Part shown: one piece after another, positions 1 to 9,542 of the stretch
How positions within the stretch are numbered: position 1 is the stretch's first letter
Layout: each line of letters opens with the position of its first letter
Source: Pararobbsia silviterrae
GTDB taxonomy: Bacteria > Pseudomonadota > Gammaproteobacteria > Burkholderiales > Burkholderiaceae
Reading direction: 5' to 3'
DNA: 64,000 nucleotides
Assembly: GCF_003628125.1 (NCBI RefSeq)
Contig: NZ_RBZU01000001.1
Coordinates: 1,138,959-1,202,958 of the forward strand
Made by a program: the position numbers and the translations under genes
The notes under the pieces: generated by a model
What the model was told of the DNA's origin: nothing
Databases searched by the model: none
What the model saw: only the letters and a program-made list of their open reading frames with translations

Positions 1-1
1 C

Positions 2-283
2 CTCGGCGACTATGTGCCGCCGAACAAGTCGCCGATGTGCGGCAATTCGATTTGCCAGGATCGTCGCTTCATGGCGCGTCATATGCCCGGCCTCGAGAGC
101 TTTTTCCACTATCGCAATCTCGACGTGAGCACGCTCAAGGAGCTGTGCCGCCGCTGGCAGCCGGCTTTGCTCAAGGGCTTCACGAAGCGCGGCGCGCACA
201 CGGCGCTCGCCGATATTCAGGAATCGATCGACGAACTCAAGTACTACCGCGAGCATTTCATTCGCGCCGAAACCGCCGCATAA
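2..283 (+). CDS. orn: Oligoribonuclease, 3' part
   Basis: C-terminal part of oligoribonuclease, the DEDD-family 3'-5' exoribonuclease that finishes RNA decay by degrading 2-5 nt fragments (including pGpG). The gene runs off the left edge; the frame is open from base 2 to the TAA at 281-283. Recognisable pieces are [16 protein letters not shown], followed by [15 protein letters not shown] with the Asp of the last exonuclease motif, the [15 protein letters not shown] helix with its catalytic His/Asp, and the YYREHF tail. About 93 residues are visible; the N-terminal DxE motif lies outside the window. Identification by family motifs is secure. Confidence 0.95.
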   Translation, partial: LGDYVPPNKSPMCGNSICQDRRFMARHMPGLESFFHYRNLDVSTLKELCRRWQPALLKGFTKRGAHTALADIQESIDELKYYREHFIRAETAA

Positions 284-315
284 ACGGGACGAAGCGGGAG
301 GACGCGGGCGTAAAT

Positions 316-345
316 GGGCGGATGCGGGCGGATGCGGGCGGATGC
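316..345 (+). repeat. Tandem repeat, 3 x GGGCGGATGC
   Basis: Three perfect adjacent copies of the 10-base unit GGGCGGATGC in the gap between orn and the mini-lipoprotein. A 10-base period equals about one helical turn. No coding role seen. Confidence 0.85.
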
Positions 346-453
346 GACGGGTACGGCGCGCGCCGTTCGAAAGGGCCCGCCGCCGCGCGAGCGCGTCGCC
401 GGCCGGACCGGCGCGCTAGAATGGCCCTTCCTTGTCGTATGAGTTCGAACATC

Positions 454-633
454 ATGGAATTCAGATTGATCCGTGTGACGCGCGCGGTGCTGGCCGCCGC
501 AGCGCTCGTCGCCGTCGCCGCCGTCGTCGGCGGGTGCGCGCAGGGCGGAGCGGGCACCGACGGCGCTTCGGCGCCGACGGGCAGCATCAAGGCTTACGGC
601 GTCATCGATGAAGGCATCGCCGTGACGCGCTGA
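454..633 (+). CDS. Small predicted lipoprotein, function unknown
   Basis: A 59-residue protein with a basic N-terminus, an Ala/Val-rich hydrophobic core and a lipobox-like VVGGC (Cys near residue 28), so it probably becomes a lipidated peptide of about 30 residues. The mature part ends in GSIKAYGVIDEGIAVTR, which resembles the first strand of Burkholderia porins (SVTLYGxxD) but is too short to be one. An in-frame ATG at 439 would add five residues; neither start has a strong Shine-Dalgarno sequence. It lies between orn and the thioesterase on the same strand. I do not recognise a function; the signal peptide is the main support for it being real. Confidence 0.6.
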   Translation: MEFRLIRVTRAVLAAAALVAVAAVVGGCAQGGAGTDGASAPTGSIKAYGVIDEGIAVTR

Positions 634-660
634 TCGCGCCGGCCGTCGAGCGCCGGATAA

Positions 661-689
661 CAACGAATCACAACGAATCACAACGAATT
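661..689 (+). repeat. Tandem repeat, ~3 x CAACGAATCA upstream of thioesterase
   Basis: Two full copies and a nine-base third copy of CAACGAATCA lie 33-61 bases before the thioesterase start codon, in what is probably its leader or promoter. Copy number variation here could alter promoter spacing; that is inference only. Confidence 0.85.
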
Positions 690-721
690 TTCCCCATCAA
701 GACCAAGACTGGAGCTTCCGC

Positions 722-1279
722 ATGAGTCGTGCAGACGCGCAGCAACAAGACGCTTCGTCGAGCGCCGGCAAGAGCGCGCCGTTACGCCAAACGATCGTCG
801 ATCGTTCCGAGACGACGTTTCGCTTTCTGGCCGAACCGACGTCCGTCAATTTCGGCGGCAAGGTTCACGGCGGCGCGTTGATGAAGTGGATCGACGAGAC
901 GGCGTACGCCTGCGCCGCGATGTGGTCGGGCCGCTATGCGGTGACGGTCAGCGTCGGCAATATCCGTTTTCGCCGGCCGGTCCACGTCGGCAATCTCGTC
1001 GAGATTCGCGCGAAGATCGTCGCGACGGGCCGCACGAGCATGCATATCCACGTATCGGTCCATGCGGGCGATCCGAAGGAAGGCGAACTCGAGATGACGA
1101 CCGATTGCCTCGTCGTGTTCGTCGCGGTCGACAGCAATGGTCGCCCGATGCCGGTTCCCGCGTTCGAACCCGTGACCGAGGAGCAGAAGCGTCTCGCGCG
1201 CTACGCGCACGACGTTCGCGCGGCGCTCGATGCGATCGTCGAGATGAAGCCCGACGAAGTGGCGTCGGGCAAGGTCTGA
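722..1279 (+). CDS. Acyl-CoA thioesterase (hotdog fold, YciA-like)
   Basis: A 185-residue single hotdog-domain thioesterase, expected to hydrolyse acyl-CoA to free acid and CoA in the cytosol. The segment GGKVHGGALMKWIDETAYACA (residues ~43-63) carries the family's GGxLMxWID motif with the catalytic Asp. It is followed by the strand pair SVGNIRFRRPVHVGNLVEIRA and TSMHIHVSV typical of YciA/BFIT-type enzymes. The N-terminal ~20 residues are polar and probably disordered. GGAG sits eight bases before the ATG. The gene faces fumC; a hairpin separates the two. Natural acyl chain preference cannot be predicted. Confidence 0.88.
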   Translation: MSRADAQQQDASSSAGKSAPLRQTIVDRSETTFRFLAEPTSVNFGGKVHGGALMKWIDETAYACAAMWSGRYAVTVSVGNIRFRRPVHVGNLVEIRAKIVATGRTSMHIHVSVHAGDPKEGELEMTTDCLVVFVAVDSNGRPMPVPAFEPVTEEQKRLARYAHDVRAALDAIVEMKPDEVASGKV

Positions 1280-1302
1280 GCGTCGGCAACCGTCGCGCTT
1301 CG

Positions 1303-1337
1303 CGATGGGACCGCCCGGTGCGACGTCGGTCCCATCG
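1303..1337. terminator. Hairpin between convergent thioesterase gene and fumC
   Basis: Perfect 11-bp inverted repeat: CGATGGGACCG (1303-1313) pairs with CGGTCCCATCG (1327-1337) around a 13-base loop. It lies exactly between two convergent genes, so a shared terminator is likely. There is no long T-run on either side. Confidence 0.55.
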
Positions 1338-1369
1338 ATTCCTTAGCCTCGATTTCCTAGCTTAGGTCG

Positions 1370-2767
<1,398 letters not shown>

Positions 2768-2944
2768 CGGGCTGGCACTCCACAAAAAGGACAGATCGCT
2801 TGGAAGCGCACCGCGGGGTCGCGCCGGTTCCGGCCGGCGCCGCGTCGGACGGTATCGGACGCGGCAGTCTGGCGCGGAGCGATCGCCTGATCGCGCGGCG
2901 GTGCGCCGGGGTCGGTGCGTGCTCGCGCGCGGCGCGTGCACGGC

Positions 2945-4684
2945 TTAGAGCTGATTCTTGACCGGCAGCACGAAGAATAGCCCTGTTTCGACATTGCGCC
3001 ACAAACCCGCGTCGGGGTCGTAGTCATAGGTCCGGCGCATGCCGTCGTCTTCGGTGACCCAGACCAGCGAGGTCGGCGCGTGGCCGAGCGATTTCATCAA
3101 CGCGTTTTCGGCCTGCGAGGCAAGCTCGACCTGATAGCTCGATTGTGGCGCGATCGCGTGCTCGAACATCGCCTCGACTTGCGCGGCGATTTCGGCGGAA
3201 TGGATGACGACGGTCAGTTCCGTATTGAGCCCGACGGAGCGGCGATCGAGGTTCATCGATCCGATCACGGCGATGCGCCGGTCGATCACATAGGCCTTCG
3301 CGTGCAGACTCGCGCGCGAACGCGAGCCCATGAGGCCGCCCACGTGCACCGGCGTCTCGACGGGCTTGAATTCGAAGAGCTCGACGCCGGCGCTCAGCAG
3401 CGGGAGACGGTAGGGGCTGTAGCCCGCATGGACCGCGACCGCATCGGTCGAGGCCAGCGAGTTCGTGAGGACGCGGACCTGCACGCCGTGTTCGCTGAGT
3501 GCGCTGAGCGTCGCGACACCGCGATCGTGCGGGACGAAATACGGCGACAGGATATCGATCGAATGCTGCGCGGCGCGCACGAGTTCGCCGAGCCGATGGG
3601 CGGGCGGACTTTCGTAGTCGGGGTCGCCGTCGACCTTACGCGGATGATCGGCGAGGAATTCGCCGCGCGCCCAGACGAGGCCGACCGTTTCGCGCGCGAG
3701 CTGATCGGCGAGCGCGGACTGATAGAGGGGCTTTTGTCCGATATCCGCGAACTCATGTTGCCAATGCGCGCCGAGATCCTGGCGCACGCGAGCGATGTCG
3801 GCCTCGTCGATCGGCGTCGTGTTGAGCGCGCGAAGCGGATAGGCCTCGTCGCTATTCCAGAACTCGTCGAAACTCGCGGAGACGTTCGCGACGAGCGGGC
3901 CCGCGACGATCACGTCGAGGTCGCGAAACACGCGGTCGGGACTCGCATCGAAGTATTCGTCGCCGATATTGCGGCCGCCGACGACCGCGATCCGGTTGTC
4001 GACGACGAGCGCTTTGTTGTGCATGCGGCGCGTGAGCGTATTCATCTGCGTCATCGCGTTGCCGACCTTCGCGAAGACGCCTTCTCCCGCCGTCGCGAAC
4101 GGATTGAAGACGCGGATTTCGATGTGCGGGTGGTGATTGAGCGTCAGCATGACGTTGTCGAGATCCTTGAAATTCAGATCGTCGACGAGCATGCGCACGC
4201 GTACGCCTCGATCGGCCGCGCGTAAGGCCGCTTCGAGCACGAGCTTTCCGGTGTCGTCCTCGTCGGCAATGTAGTACTGCATGTCGAGCGTGCGCTGCGC
4301 GGCGTTCGCGAGCGCCAGGCGCGCTTCGAGCGCGGTCGAGCCCGAGCGCAGCAGACGAAAACCCGACAGGCCCGGATGTGAGAGGGCGCGCGCGTCGAGC
4401 GCGTCGCCGATGTGCGTGGGCTCGCCTTGCGAAATCGCGAACGAGGCGTCGCGATGGAATGCGCTTGCAGGCGGGCGGGTCGCACACGCGCCAAGCAGGC
4501 CGGCGAAGAGCGCGGCGAACGCATAGACGAACAGCCGGTGCGTCCGTGCGAGTATGGCGGGACGTCGCGCGTGTCGCGGCGTCGCACCGGCATCGATTTC
4601 GATGCCGAAGCCGATCGATCGTATCGAAGGCTGGCCGGAGTCCGGGCGTTCGGAGCGCGGTGAAAGCATGCGGCGGTAGGTCAT
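2945..4684 (-). CDS. Phospholipase D / cardiolipin synthase-like lipoprotein (ClsC-like)
   Basis: A 579-residue PLD-superfamily protein with two HKD motifs: HNKALVVDNRIAVVGGRN (around residue 222) and HAKAYVIDRRIAVIGSMN (around 461), each followed by the family's acidic/Asn residues. This arrangement fits cardiolipin synthase C (YmdC/ClsC), which makes cardiolipin from phosphatidylglycerol and phosphatidylethanolamine. The N-terminus is long and basic, then a hydrophobic stretch ends in LLGAC, a lipobox, so a membrane-anchored lipoprotein with an external catalytic domain is likely. The chosen ATG is preceded by GAGG a few bases upstream; ATG 4669 is an alternative. A nuclease or other PLD activity cannot be excluded from sequence. 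Confidence 0.85.
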   Translation of the reverse strand: MTYRRMLSPRSERPDSGQPSIRSIGFGIEIDAGATPRHARRPAILARTHRLFVYAFAALFAGLLGACATRPPASAFHRDASFAISQGEPTHIGDALDARALSHPGLSGFRLLRSGSTALEARLALANAAQRTLDMQYYIADEDDTGKLVLEAALRAADRGVRVRMLVDDLNFKDLDNVMLTLNHHPHIEIRVFNPFATAGEGVFAKVGNAMTQMNTLTRRMHNKALVVDNRIAVVGGRNIGDEYFDASPDRVFRDLDVIVAGPLVANVSASFDEFWNSDEAYPLRALNTTPIDEADIARVRQDLGAHWQHEFADIGQKPLYQSALADQLARETVGLVWARGEFLADHPRKVDGDPDYESPPAHRLGELVRAAQHSIDILSPYFVPHDRGVATLSALSEHGVQVRVLTNSLASTDAVAVHAGYSPYRLPLLSAGVELFEFKPVETPVHVGGLMGSRSRASLHAKAYVIDRRIAVIGSMNLDRRSVGLNTELTVVIHSAEIAAQVEAMFEHAIAPQSSYQVELASQAENALMKSLGHAPTSLVWVTEDDGMRRTYDYDPDAGLWRNVETGLFFVLPVKNQL

Positions 4685-5121
4685 CGAGCCTCGACGGCAT
4701 ATCGTGGTCGATCGCGCTTCCGCAAATCCTGTGCCCGTGCGCGAGCCCGTTTTCAGATAAAGCTGTCGGCGATGGATGGATGCCGACTGTCGTGCGCATC
4801 GGGGATGTGCCTGATCGACGTCGCGGCCTGCAATTGTGACCGGAGAACGCAGTCGGCATCGACGTGCCGTGCGTATGTTTTTCCTCTTTGTCGAAATGAG
4901 AGCGGCGTCACCCTGAAGAGCGTCCGGGGAAGTGACGTTATACAGATGAGAGGCGCGCGCAATTTGGGACCGGCGAGTCGATCGCTTGCGATCTCGCATG
5001 GAGCTTGGCAACGGTCGCACGTTTCCTTATTCGCGACCCGGTGTCAAAATAAGCCGCAATTTTCGGGGCGGCGCTCCGATTGGGACAGACGGTGCGCCGC
5101 ACTGCGCGATTTCGCGCAAAA

Positions 5122-5138
5122 CAGGGAGGACGGTCTTG
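5122..5138 (+). promoter_or_regulatory. Shine-Dalgarno AGGGAGGA deciding a TTG start
   Basis: AGGGAGGA (5122-5129) sits six bases before TTG 5136 and fixes the start of the OmpA-family lipoprotein. An upstream in-frame ATG (4986) would put 50 non-signal residues before the signal peptide. Confidence 0.8.
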
Positions 5139-5687
5139 GGGAACACGCTTTCGCGCATGGGTGTCGCGGTGATGGCGAGCGCGCTGTTGGGCGCCTGCTC
5201 GTATTTCGGCGCGCAAAAGGAGCCTGTGGCCGTCGTCAACCCGACACCGCCCAAGGATCCATGGCAAACGATCAAGGCCGATCTCGCGAGCGACGCATCG
5301 GGGGCCGCGCTGACGACGTCGACGCTCGACGACGGGTCGCTCAAGGTCAATCTTCCCGCGGACGCGTCGTTCGACAAGGGCAGCTCCGCGATCAAGGTCG
5401 GGACGCAGCCGTCGCTGTACGTGCTCTCGCAGATGCTGAGCCGTCACCCCGAAGTGCGGGTCGAATTGATCGGGTATTCGGACAACAGCGGCGATGCCGA
5501 TTTCAACGTCGAGCTATCGAAGAACCGAGCGCGCAGCGTATCGGAGTACATCGTCGCGCATGGTATCGATGCATCGCGAATCACCGTTGAAGGGCGCGGC
5601 GATGCCGATCCGGTCGACGACAACAACTCGGCCGCGGGCCGAGCGCGCAATCGTCGCGTGGAAATTCATCTGACTCAAACGCCTTAA
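5136..5687 (+). CDS. OmpA-family lipoprotein (peptidoglycan-associated)
   Basis: A 183-residue protein starting at TTG, with a short signal peptide ending in the lipobox LLGAC (Cys ~21) and a C-terminal OmpA/MotB domain. The domain shows the peptidoglycan-binding pattern: FDKGSSAI, then VELIGYSDNSGDADFNVELSKNRARSV with the Asp and Arg that bind diaminopimelate, and GRARNRRVEI at the end. It should be an outer-membrane lipoprotein tethering the membrane to the cell wall, like Pal or YiaD. The linker after the Cys is about 60 residues. It faces the Hfq-like gene and appears monocistronic. Not Pal itself, as no tol genes are adjacent. Confidence 0.88.
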   Translation: MGNTLSRMGVAVMASALLGACSYFGAQKEPVAVVNPTPPKDPWQTIKADLASDASGAALTTSTLDDGSLKVNLPADASFDKGSSAIKVGTQPSLYVLSQMLSRHPEVRVELIGYSDNSGDADFNVELSKNRARSVSEYIVAHGIDASRITVEGRGDADPVDDNNSAAGRARNRRVEIHLTQTP

Positions 5688-5791
5688 GCCGTGCTGCGCC
5701 TTAGGCGGCGCTGCCGCGGGCGATGACCACGCGGGTTCGCGTGCCGTGCGGATGCGCGCGTGAAGCGCGCGGCGCACGTATAGGGCGGGGG

Positions 5792-6103
5792 TTATTCCGA
5801 GTGCGGGGACGTCGTCAGGCGACGTTTGCGCGTCGATACGACGGGATTCGACGAGGACGACTCATCGCGCGGACGCGGCGCGGGCCGTGTACCGGTATCG
5901 ATCTGCACGGTCGAGATCGCGCGTTTGTAGATGGCTTGCACGCCGGTCGGCGTTTGCAGCATGACGACGAATTGGTCGAACGATTCGATGCGTCCCACCA
6001 GCCGAATGCCATTGACGAGGTAGACCTGCACGGTCTTGCGCTCTTTGCGCATGGCATTGAGGAAGTCGCTTTGCGGGTGCGTATTTTCGGTTTCAGTCGA
6101 CAT
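5792..6103 (-). CDS. hfq: Atypical Hfq-family RNA chaperone (second-type Hfq)
   Basis: A 103-residue Sm-fold protein matching Hfq: [22 protein letters not shown], then [14 protein letters not shown] and [11 protein letters not shown]. Hfq hexamers pair sRNAs with mRNAs. Three things differ from canonical Hfq: the YKH motif of the proximal RNA site reads YKR; there is one extra residue in the loop before it (QTPTGVQAI against the usual 12-residue spacing); and the basic, Ser/Arg-rich tail is long. The rim arginine patch (RKER) and Gln8/Gln41/Phe42 equivalents remain. The neighbours are not hflX or der, which usually flank canonical hfq in this group, so this is probably a paralogue like Hfq2 of Burkholderia cenocepacia. 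ATG 6103 gives the usual Hfq N-terminus. Confidence 0.9.
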   Translation of the reverse strand: MSTETENTHPQSDFLNAMRKERKTVQVYLVNGIRLVGRIESFDQFVVMLQTPTGVQAIYKRAISTVQIDTGTRPAPRPRDESSSSNPVVSTRKRRLTTSPHSE

Positions 6104-7755
6104 TGAAGCGCGCCAGGACAGTCGGATCAGTCGCAATGGTAGCGCATGCGCTGCGCTTTGTACCTTACATCGCGTTGCGAGGACGGTTGTTCGACCGACG
6201 CGGCGCGTGGAATGCATCACGCACGCGGGCTCGTTTTCAGGGAGTTCTTAACGACGATTCCGGCGTGTCGCGCATGCATCGCCTCGCGCAAACGCTTTCG
6301 TCATCGTGTGACAGGCCGCGCGGCGAGGCGACGTCGGATGTCGTTACGTGCCGCGCCGACGACGTCGGATTGTCGGTATGGCGAAAGGATCTGTATCCGC
6401 GTCGATTTCGGTTTCGGCTTAGGTGTGAGCGGTCTGTTGCCGGACGTGTTCGTGATGGGCGTCGGTGCCGAGCTCACGTTGTGGCGTGCGATGACCGTAC
6501 CACCGACGTCGGAGACGCGGTGACGCGACGATTGATTCGGATGTCTTTGGATTCGATCGATTTCCGCATTCGTGGATGGGGAAGCGGGCGGCGGCATCGC
6601 ACCTGTCGAAGCACCCATGACGCATGGATGCGGTTTCGGCACCGCGCGGCGCCGTCGATGGCGATGGCGATGGCGCGCGGGCGGCAGGGCATGGGCGCGT
6701 TCGCCAGGGATGGGCGCTTGCGTTCACGATGACAACATCGCGCGGTGCGGGTTTTTACTCAGATGAATCGGGATAAAAGAGAGACGCCATCAAAAGTTCA
6801 TGTTCGAAGCGCTGTTTAGTTAAAGTCTGGCCGCGCGCGGACGTAAACGCACATATATCGGTGATCTTTTCGGTTCCGCCATGATTAAGGGCCTTTCCCG
6901 CTGGGACATGCAACACGTCGCAGCCGTGACGCTTTGCGCGTCGGTGTTTATTACGTTCGTCGCGTTGCCGTCGACGCACGGCGTGCCGACGTGCCGACGC
7001 GATGCGACGCATCTGTGCCGGGGCGAGGTCAAGGCGTTCAAATCGAACAAGACGGGTAATCATGCGCCGCGCGAGGTGTTGTCGACCTGAGGGTCTACGG
7101 CGGTATGGTGTTTTGCGTTGTCTTTGCATGACGTTTTGCTGATCGGCAATCGGCCGATGCGGGATACGCGCAGTTGAATACACGTGTTTGCGACGCCGTG
7201 CGGCTTGCGATGCATCATCCGCGGGGCGCTTGGTTTGACATGCCGTATTCGCGGACGGACTCGGGGGTACGGGCGCGCTGCCCGGCGAGTGGCTGGCCGG
7301 TGTTCGTTTCTATCGATGCGTCCGAGGGTCCTGACGCATCTTTCCACGCGCTTTCATTCTCTTTCTTGTGTGGACCTACATCGATTGGAATTTCAAGCGG
7401 AATTTCAGGTGGGATAACACATGCGATTTCCGGCGGAATGCCCAATGCGCGATCTCGTGGATGTGCGGGACGTCATCCGTTCAGTGCGTCATGGTCCGGG
7501 TTCGATCGCGATTCCGCGCCTAGCCGATACGAGTCGGAAGGGCTCGACCCCGTTCACGGATCGACTTTTCGGGTAATCTTTGGCGAAGCTGTTTTGGAAT
7601 AAGCGCGTCCTTCGCGGATGGCGGGAATGACGGCCGAATCGAACGTGCGCGAGGTGTGTGGCACATGCGCGAAAGGCGGTGCAAGGCGCCGTTCGAATCG
7701 GGGCGATCGGCATGGGCCGTGCAGTGGGTTTTCAGTGGATTGGGGCGTCGAGATC
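6104..7755. other. 1.65-kb stretch without a convincing gene
   Basis: No open frame here has family features, a good ribosome site and coherent composition. GC drops from about 6740 onward. The best small candidate is 6881-7090 (+), 69 residues with an N-terminal hydrophobic segment, but it lacks a Shine-Dalgarno sequence. Another, 6146-6523 (+), contains a Gly-rich hydrophobic patch but no recognisable domain. A near-direct repeat GGAATTTCA occurs twice around 7388-7410. The region may hold decayed genes or regulatory RNA; I cannot support either. Confidence 0.5.
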
Positions 7756-8403
7756 GTGAAACCAATAGAAAGCGAAAACATCGGTAAAGCCTTTGCATTC
7801 GGCGGCGAGGATTTCGCATTTGAATTTATCGACACGCTGCCGGACATGGTGTTTCTCGTCGACGAATCGGGGGTCATCCGATTTGCGAATACGGCGTGCA
7901 GCGAGATATTGGGGTACGGTCAATCGGAATTGATCGAGCAGCGCATCATGGATTTGGTGATTGCTGGGGATCGAGGTCGTACGGAGCGTGAGGCGGCGGC
8001 GGTGTTGTCGGGGCGTCCGAGATTCGGGTTTCAGAATCGTTACGGGCACAAGAATGGGACCGATGTCCATTTATCGTGGTCGGCGCGGTGGATGGCGACG
8101 CGTCGATTGCGTGTCGGGGTCGCGCGGGATGTGAGCGGGCTTCGATCGCCGATGCTGACGGTGGGCGAGCTTGTCGTGTCGAATGCGTTGATCGAGGGGC
8201 TGGCGCCTTATGAGCGTAGGGTGCTGCAGCTTTTGTTGACCGAGGCGAGTGAGAAGGAAATTGCGGAGCAACTCGGTCTTGCGAAGTCGACGACGCATTT
8301 CTACGTCACGGGGATTTTCCGCAAACTCAAGGTCCGGAGTCGCGCGGGCTTGATGAGTCTGTGTATGCGGAGCCTGGTCGGGCTTGCGGATCCGGGTACG
8401 TGA
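7756..8403 (+). CDS. PAS domain LuxR-family transcriptional regulator
   Basis: A two-domain regulator of about 215 residues. The N-terminal half is a PAS domain (TLPDMVFLVDESGVIRFANTACSEILGY...), the C-terminal a LuxR/GerE helix-turn-helix (LAPYERRVLQLLLTEASEKEIAEQLGLAKSTTHFYVTGIFRKLKVRSRAGL). It has no receiver domain, so it likely senses a small ligand, redox state or a partner kinase through PAS. I use GTG 7756; GTG 7735 and an upstream ATG at 7618 are in frame but add Arg-rich sequence unlike a PAS leader. It stands alone in a low-GC accessory stretch, so its targets are not evident. GC is lower than in the flanking core genes. Confidence 0.82.
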   Translation: MKPIESENIGKAFAFGGEDFAFEFIDTLPDMVFLVDESGVIRFANTACSEILGYGQSELIEQRIMDLVIAGDRGRTEREAAAVLSGRPRFGFQNRYGHKNGTDVHLSWSARWMATRRLRVGVARDVSGLRSPMLTVGELVVSNALIEGLAPYERRVLQLLLTEASEKEIAEQLGLAKSTTHFYVTGIFRKLKVRSRAGLMSLCMRSLVGLADPGT

Positions 8404-8470
8404 AGCAGGGTGGGGTTGACGAGTTTGCCAAGCGTGCTCGTGGCGCGAGATGCCGGATATTGAATAGACG

Positions 8471-8496
8471 AAAGCCCGCGCGAAGCGGGCTTTTTT
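8471..8496. terminator. Bidirectional intrinsic terminator
   Basis: GCCCGC (8474-8479) pairs with GCGGGC (8485-8490) around a GCGAA loop, followed by six Ts on the plus strand and preceded by AAA. It suits termination of the PAS-LuxR gene from the left and of tRNA-Arg from the right. Confidence 0.8.
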
Positions 8497-8511
8497 ATGA
8501 CGCGGCTCTCG

Positions 8512-8586
8512 TGGTCCCCCCGACAGGAATCGAACCTGTATCTAGCGCTTAGGAGGCACTTGTTCTATCCATTGAACTACGGGGAG
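8512..8586 (-). tRNA. tRNA-Arg (anticodon CCT)
   Basis: The minus strand folds as a complete cloverleaf. Acceptor CTCCCCG/CGGGGGG; D arm GTTC-AATGGATA-GAAC; anticodon stem AGTGC/GCGCT around CTCCTAA, so the anticodon is CCT, reading AGG. The variable loop is AGAT; the T arm is ACAGG-TTCGATT-CCTGT; discriminator A; and CCA is encoded at 8514-8512. All stems pair, with G-U wobbles only. A rare-codon tRNA such as this is a frequent integration target; an integrase remnant begins 218 bases beyond its 5' end. Confidence 0.96.
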
Positions 8587-8700
8587 AGGACCCTTCGTCA
8601 CAGCGTAGACCGAAGCCTCGACAAATCAAGCTTCGGCCTTATCCCACAAGCGTTTCCGGGTTTCGGCGCATCCTCCTAAATGACGCGCTGTGTAGCATCG

Positions 8701-8785
8701 TGTAGCAGTGTTTCAGGTCGTCACTGCTACAGATTTGCTACAAAACCTCGCTGTAGCCGTTCCAAGTGATCTGGCACTGCTACAG
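8701..8785. repeat. TGCTACA-type inverted and direct repeats before the integrase remnant
   Basis: TGTAGCAGTG (8701-8710) and CACTGCTACA (8722-8731) form a perfect 10-bp inverted repeat with an 11-base spacer. A third copy, CACTGCTACAG, lies at 8775-8785, and shorter TTGCTACA occurs near 8735. Similar TTGCTACA and AGCTACA copies recur at 9422-9441 on the other side of the remnant. These look like integrase arm-type sites or an operator; that is inference from position. Confidence 0.6.
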
Positions 8786-8803
8786 TTTTCGGAAGCGCAC
8801 GAC

Positions 8804-9145
8804 ATGGCATCCATCCTCCAGGTCGGCAATCGCTGGCGCGCTCAGATCCGCAAGCGAGGGCAGAGTATAGCAAAGACGTTCCGGACAAAAGGCGCTGCAG
8901 AGCAGTGGGCGCGCGAGCGTGAAGTCGAGATCGACAACGGTTCGGGGGTGGCTTGCGAGCCGTCCACTACCCTCAAGGTGCTGATCGCAGCCTATCGCGA
9001 AGCGCGCGCGAATTCCGGCCGTCCCGTTGCCCCGAAAAGCAACGAACACTACGTGCTCAATCGGCTCGATGACGCGCTTGGCAAGACCATCGCGGCGAGG
9101 CTATCCACGCAAGATATCGTGCGTTTTGCGCGGGCGCGCATGTAG
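8804..9145 (+). pseudogene. Truncated phage-type tyrosine integrase (N-terminal part)
   Basis: The 113-residue product matches the N-terminal region of short tyrosine integrases: MASILQVGNRWRAQIRKRGQSIAKTFRTKGAAEQWAREREVEID is the typical arm-binding/SAM-like start, and LDDALGKTIAARLSTQDIVRFARARM is the beginning of the core-binding domain. A TAG then ends the frame, and none of the three forward frames downstream shows the catalytic Arg, HxxR or Tyr. It is therefore a remnant without recombinase activity. It lies beside tRNA-Arg(CCT), consistent with an old integration whose island has mostly been lost. Starts upstream of 8804 are possible but do not resemble integrases. Confidence 0.8.
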
Positions 9146-9542
9146 GCCGGAAAGTGTCAAAACCGGGTGGATCAATCGTATGCCGTAGATCACGCGAATT
9201 TGCTCAGAGGCGTTGGAACTGCGGTTGCTCTGAACTCGTCAATTGGCCGTTCGAGATCGTGTCGTCGGAAAAATCTGGCGTTGAATCCGAAATTTCGCAC
9301 GAATGGCTCTCGTTGGACGGCTCCTGGAGGAACTACCGACGCTATAGGATCTTCGATGCTCGATGCTCGATGCTCGATGCTCGATGCTCGATGCTCGATG
9401 GCTCGGAGTCAGTTTGCAGTGTTGCTACAACGTAGCTACACTAGCGGAAGCGCGACTTGCCCGACGTCCGGTGTTACACCGGAGACGTTTTGGTCGAGGA
9501 TGGCAGAGTCGCAGAAGCATGCTGAACCTGTGAGGCCCCTCC
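9146..9542. other. Intergenic debris between integrase remnant and toxin-antitoxin pair
   Basis: About 400 bases with no credible gene. It holds the heptamer repeat (9355-9404) and two TGCTACA/AGCTACA motifs (9422-9441). The open frames crossing it are low-complexity products of the repeat. Confidence 0.6.
9355..9404 (+). repeat. Tandem heptamer GATGCTC, 6 perfect copies
   Basis: Six perfect copies of GATGCTC (9355-9396) followed by a seventh with one inserted G (9397-9404). The unit length is not a multiple of three, so copy changes would shift any frame. A likely variable-number locus. Confidence 0.95.

Noticed and set aside
7174..7602. 142-residue frame with Gly/Ser-rich middle
   Set aside because: No ribosome site, no homologous pattern and unusual composition; left in the gap entry.
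9355..9404. Possible CRISPR array
   Set aside because: Units are contiguous 7-mers with no spacers and no cas genes.
9154..9435. Small protein with repeated DARCSML units
   Set aside because: The repeated peptide is only the heptamer read in three-unit cycles; no start signal or homology.
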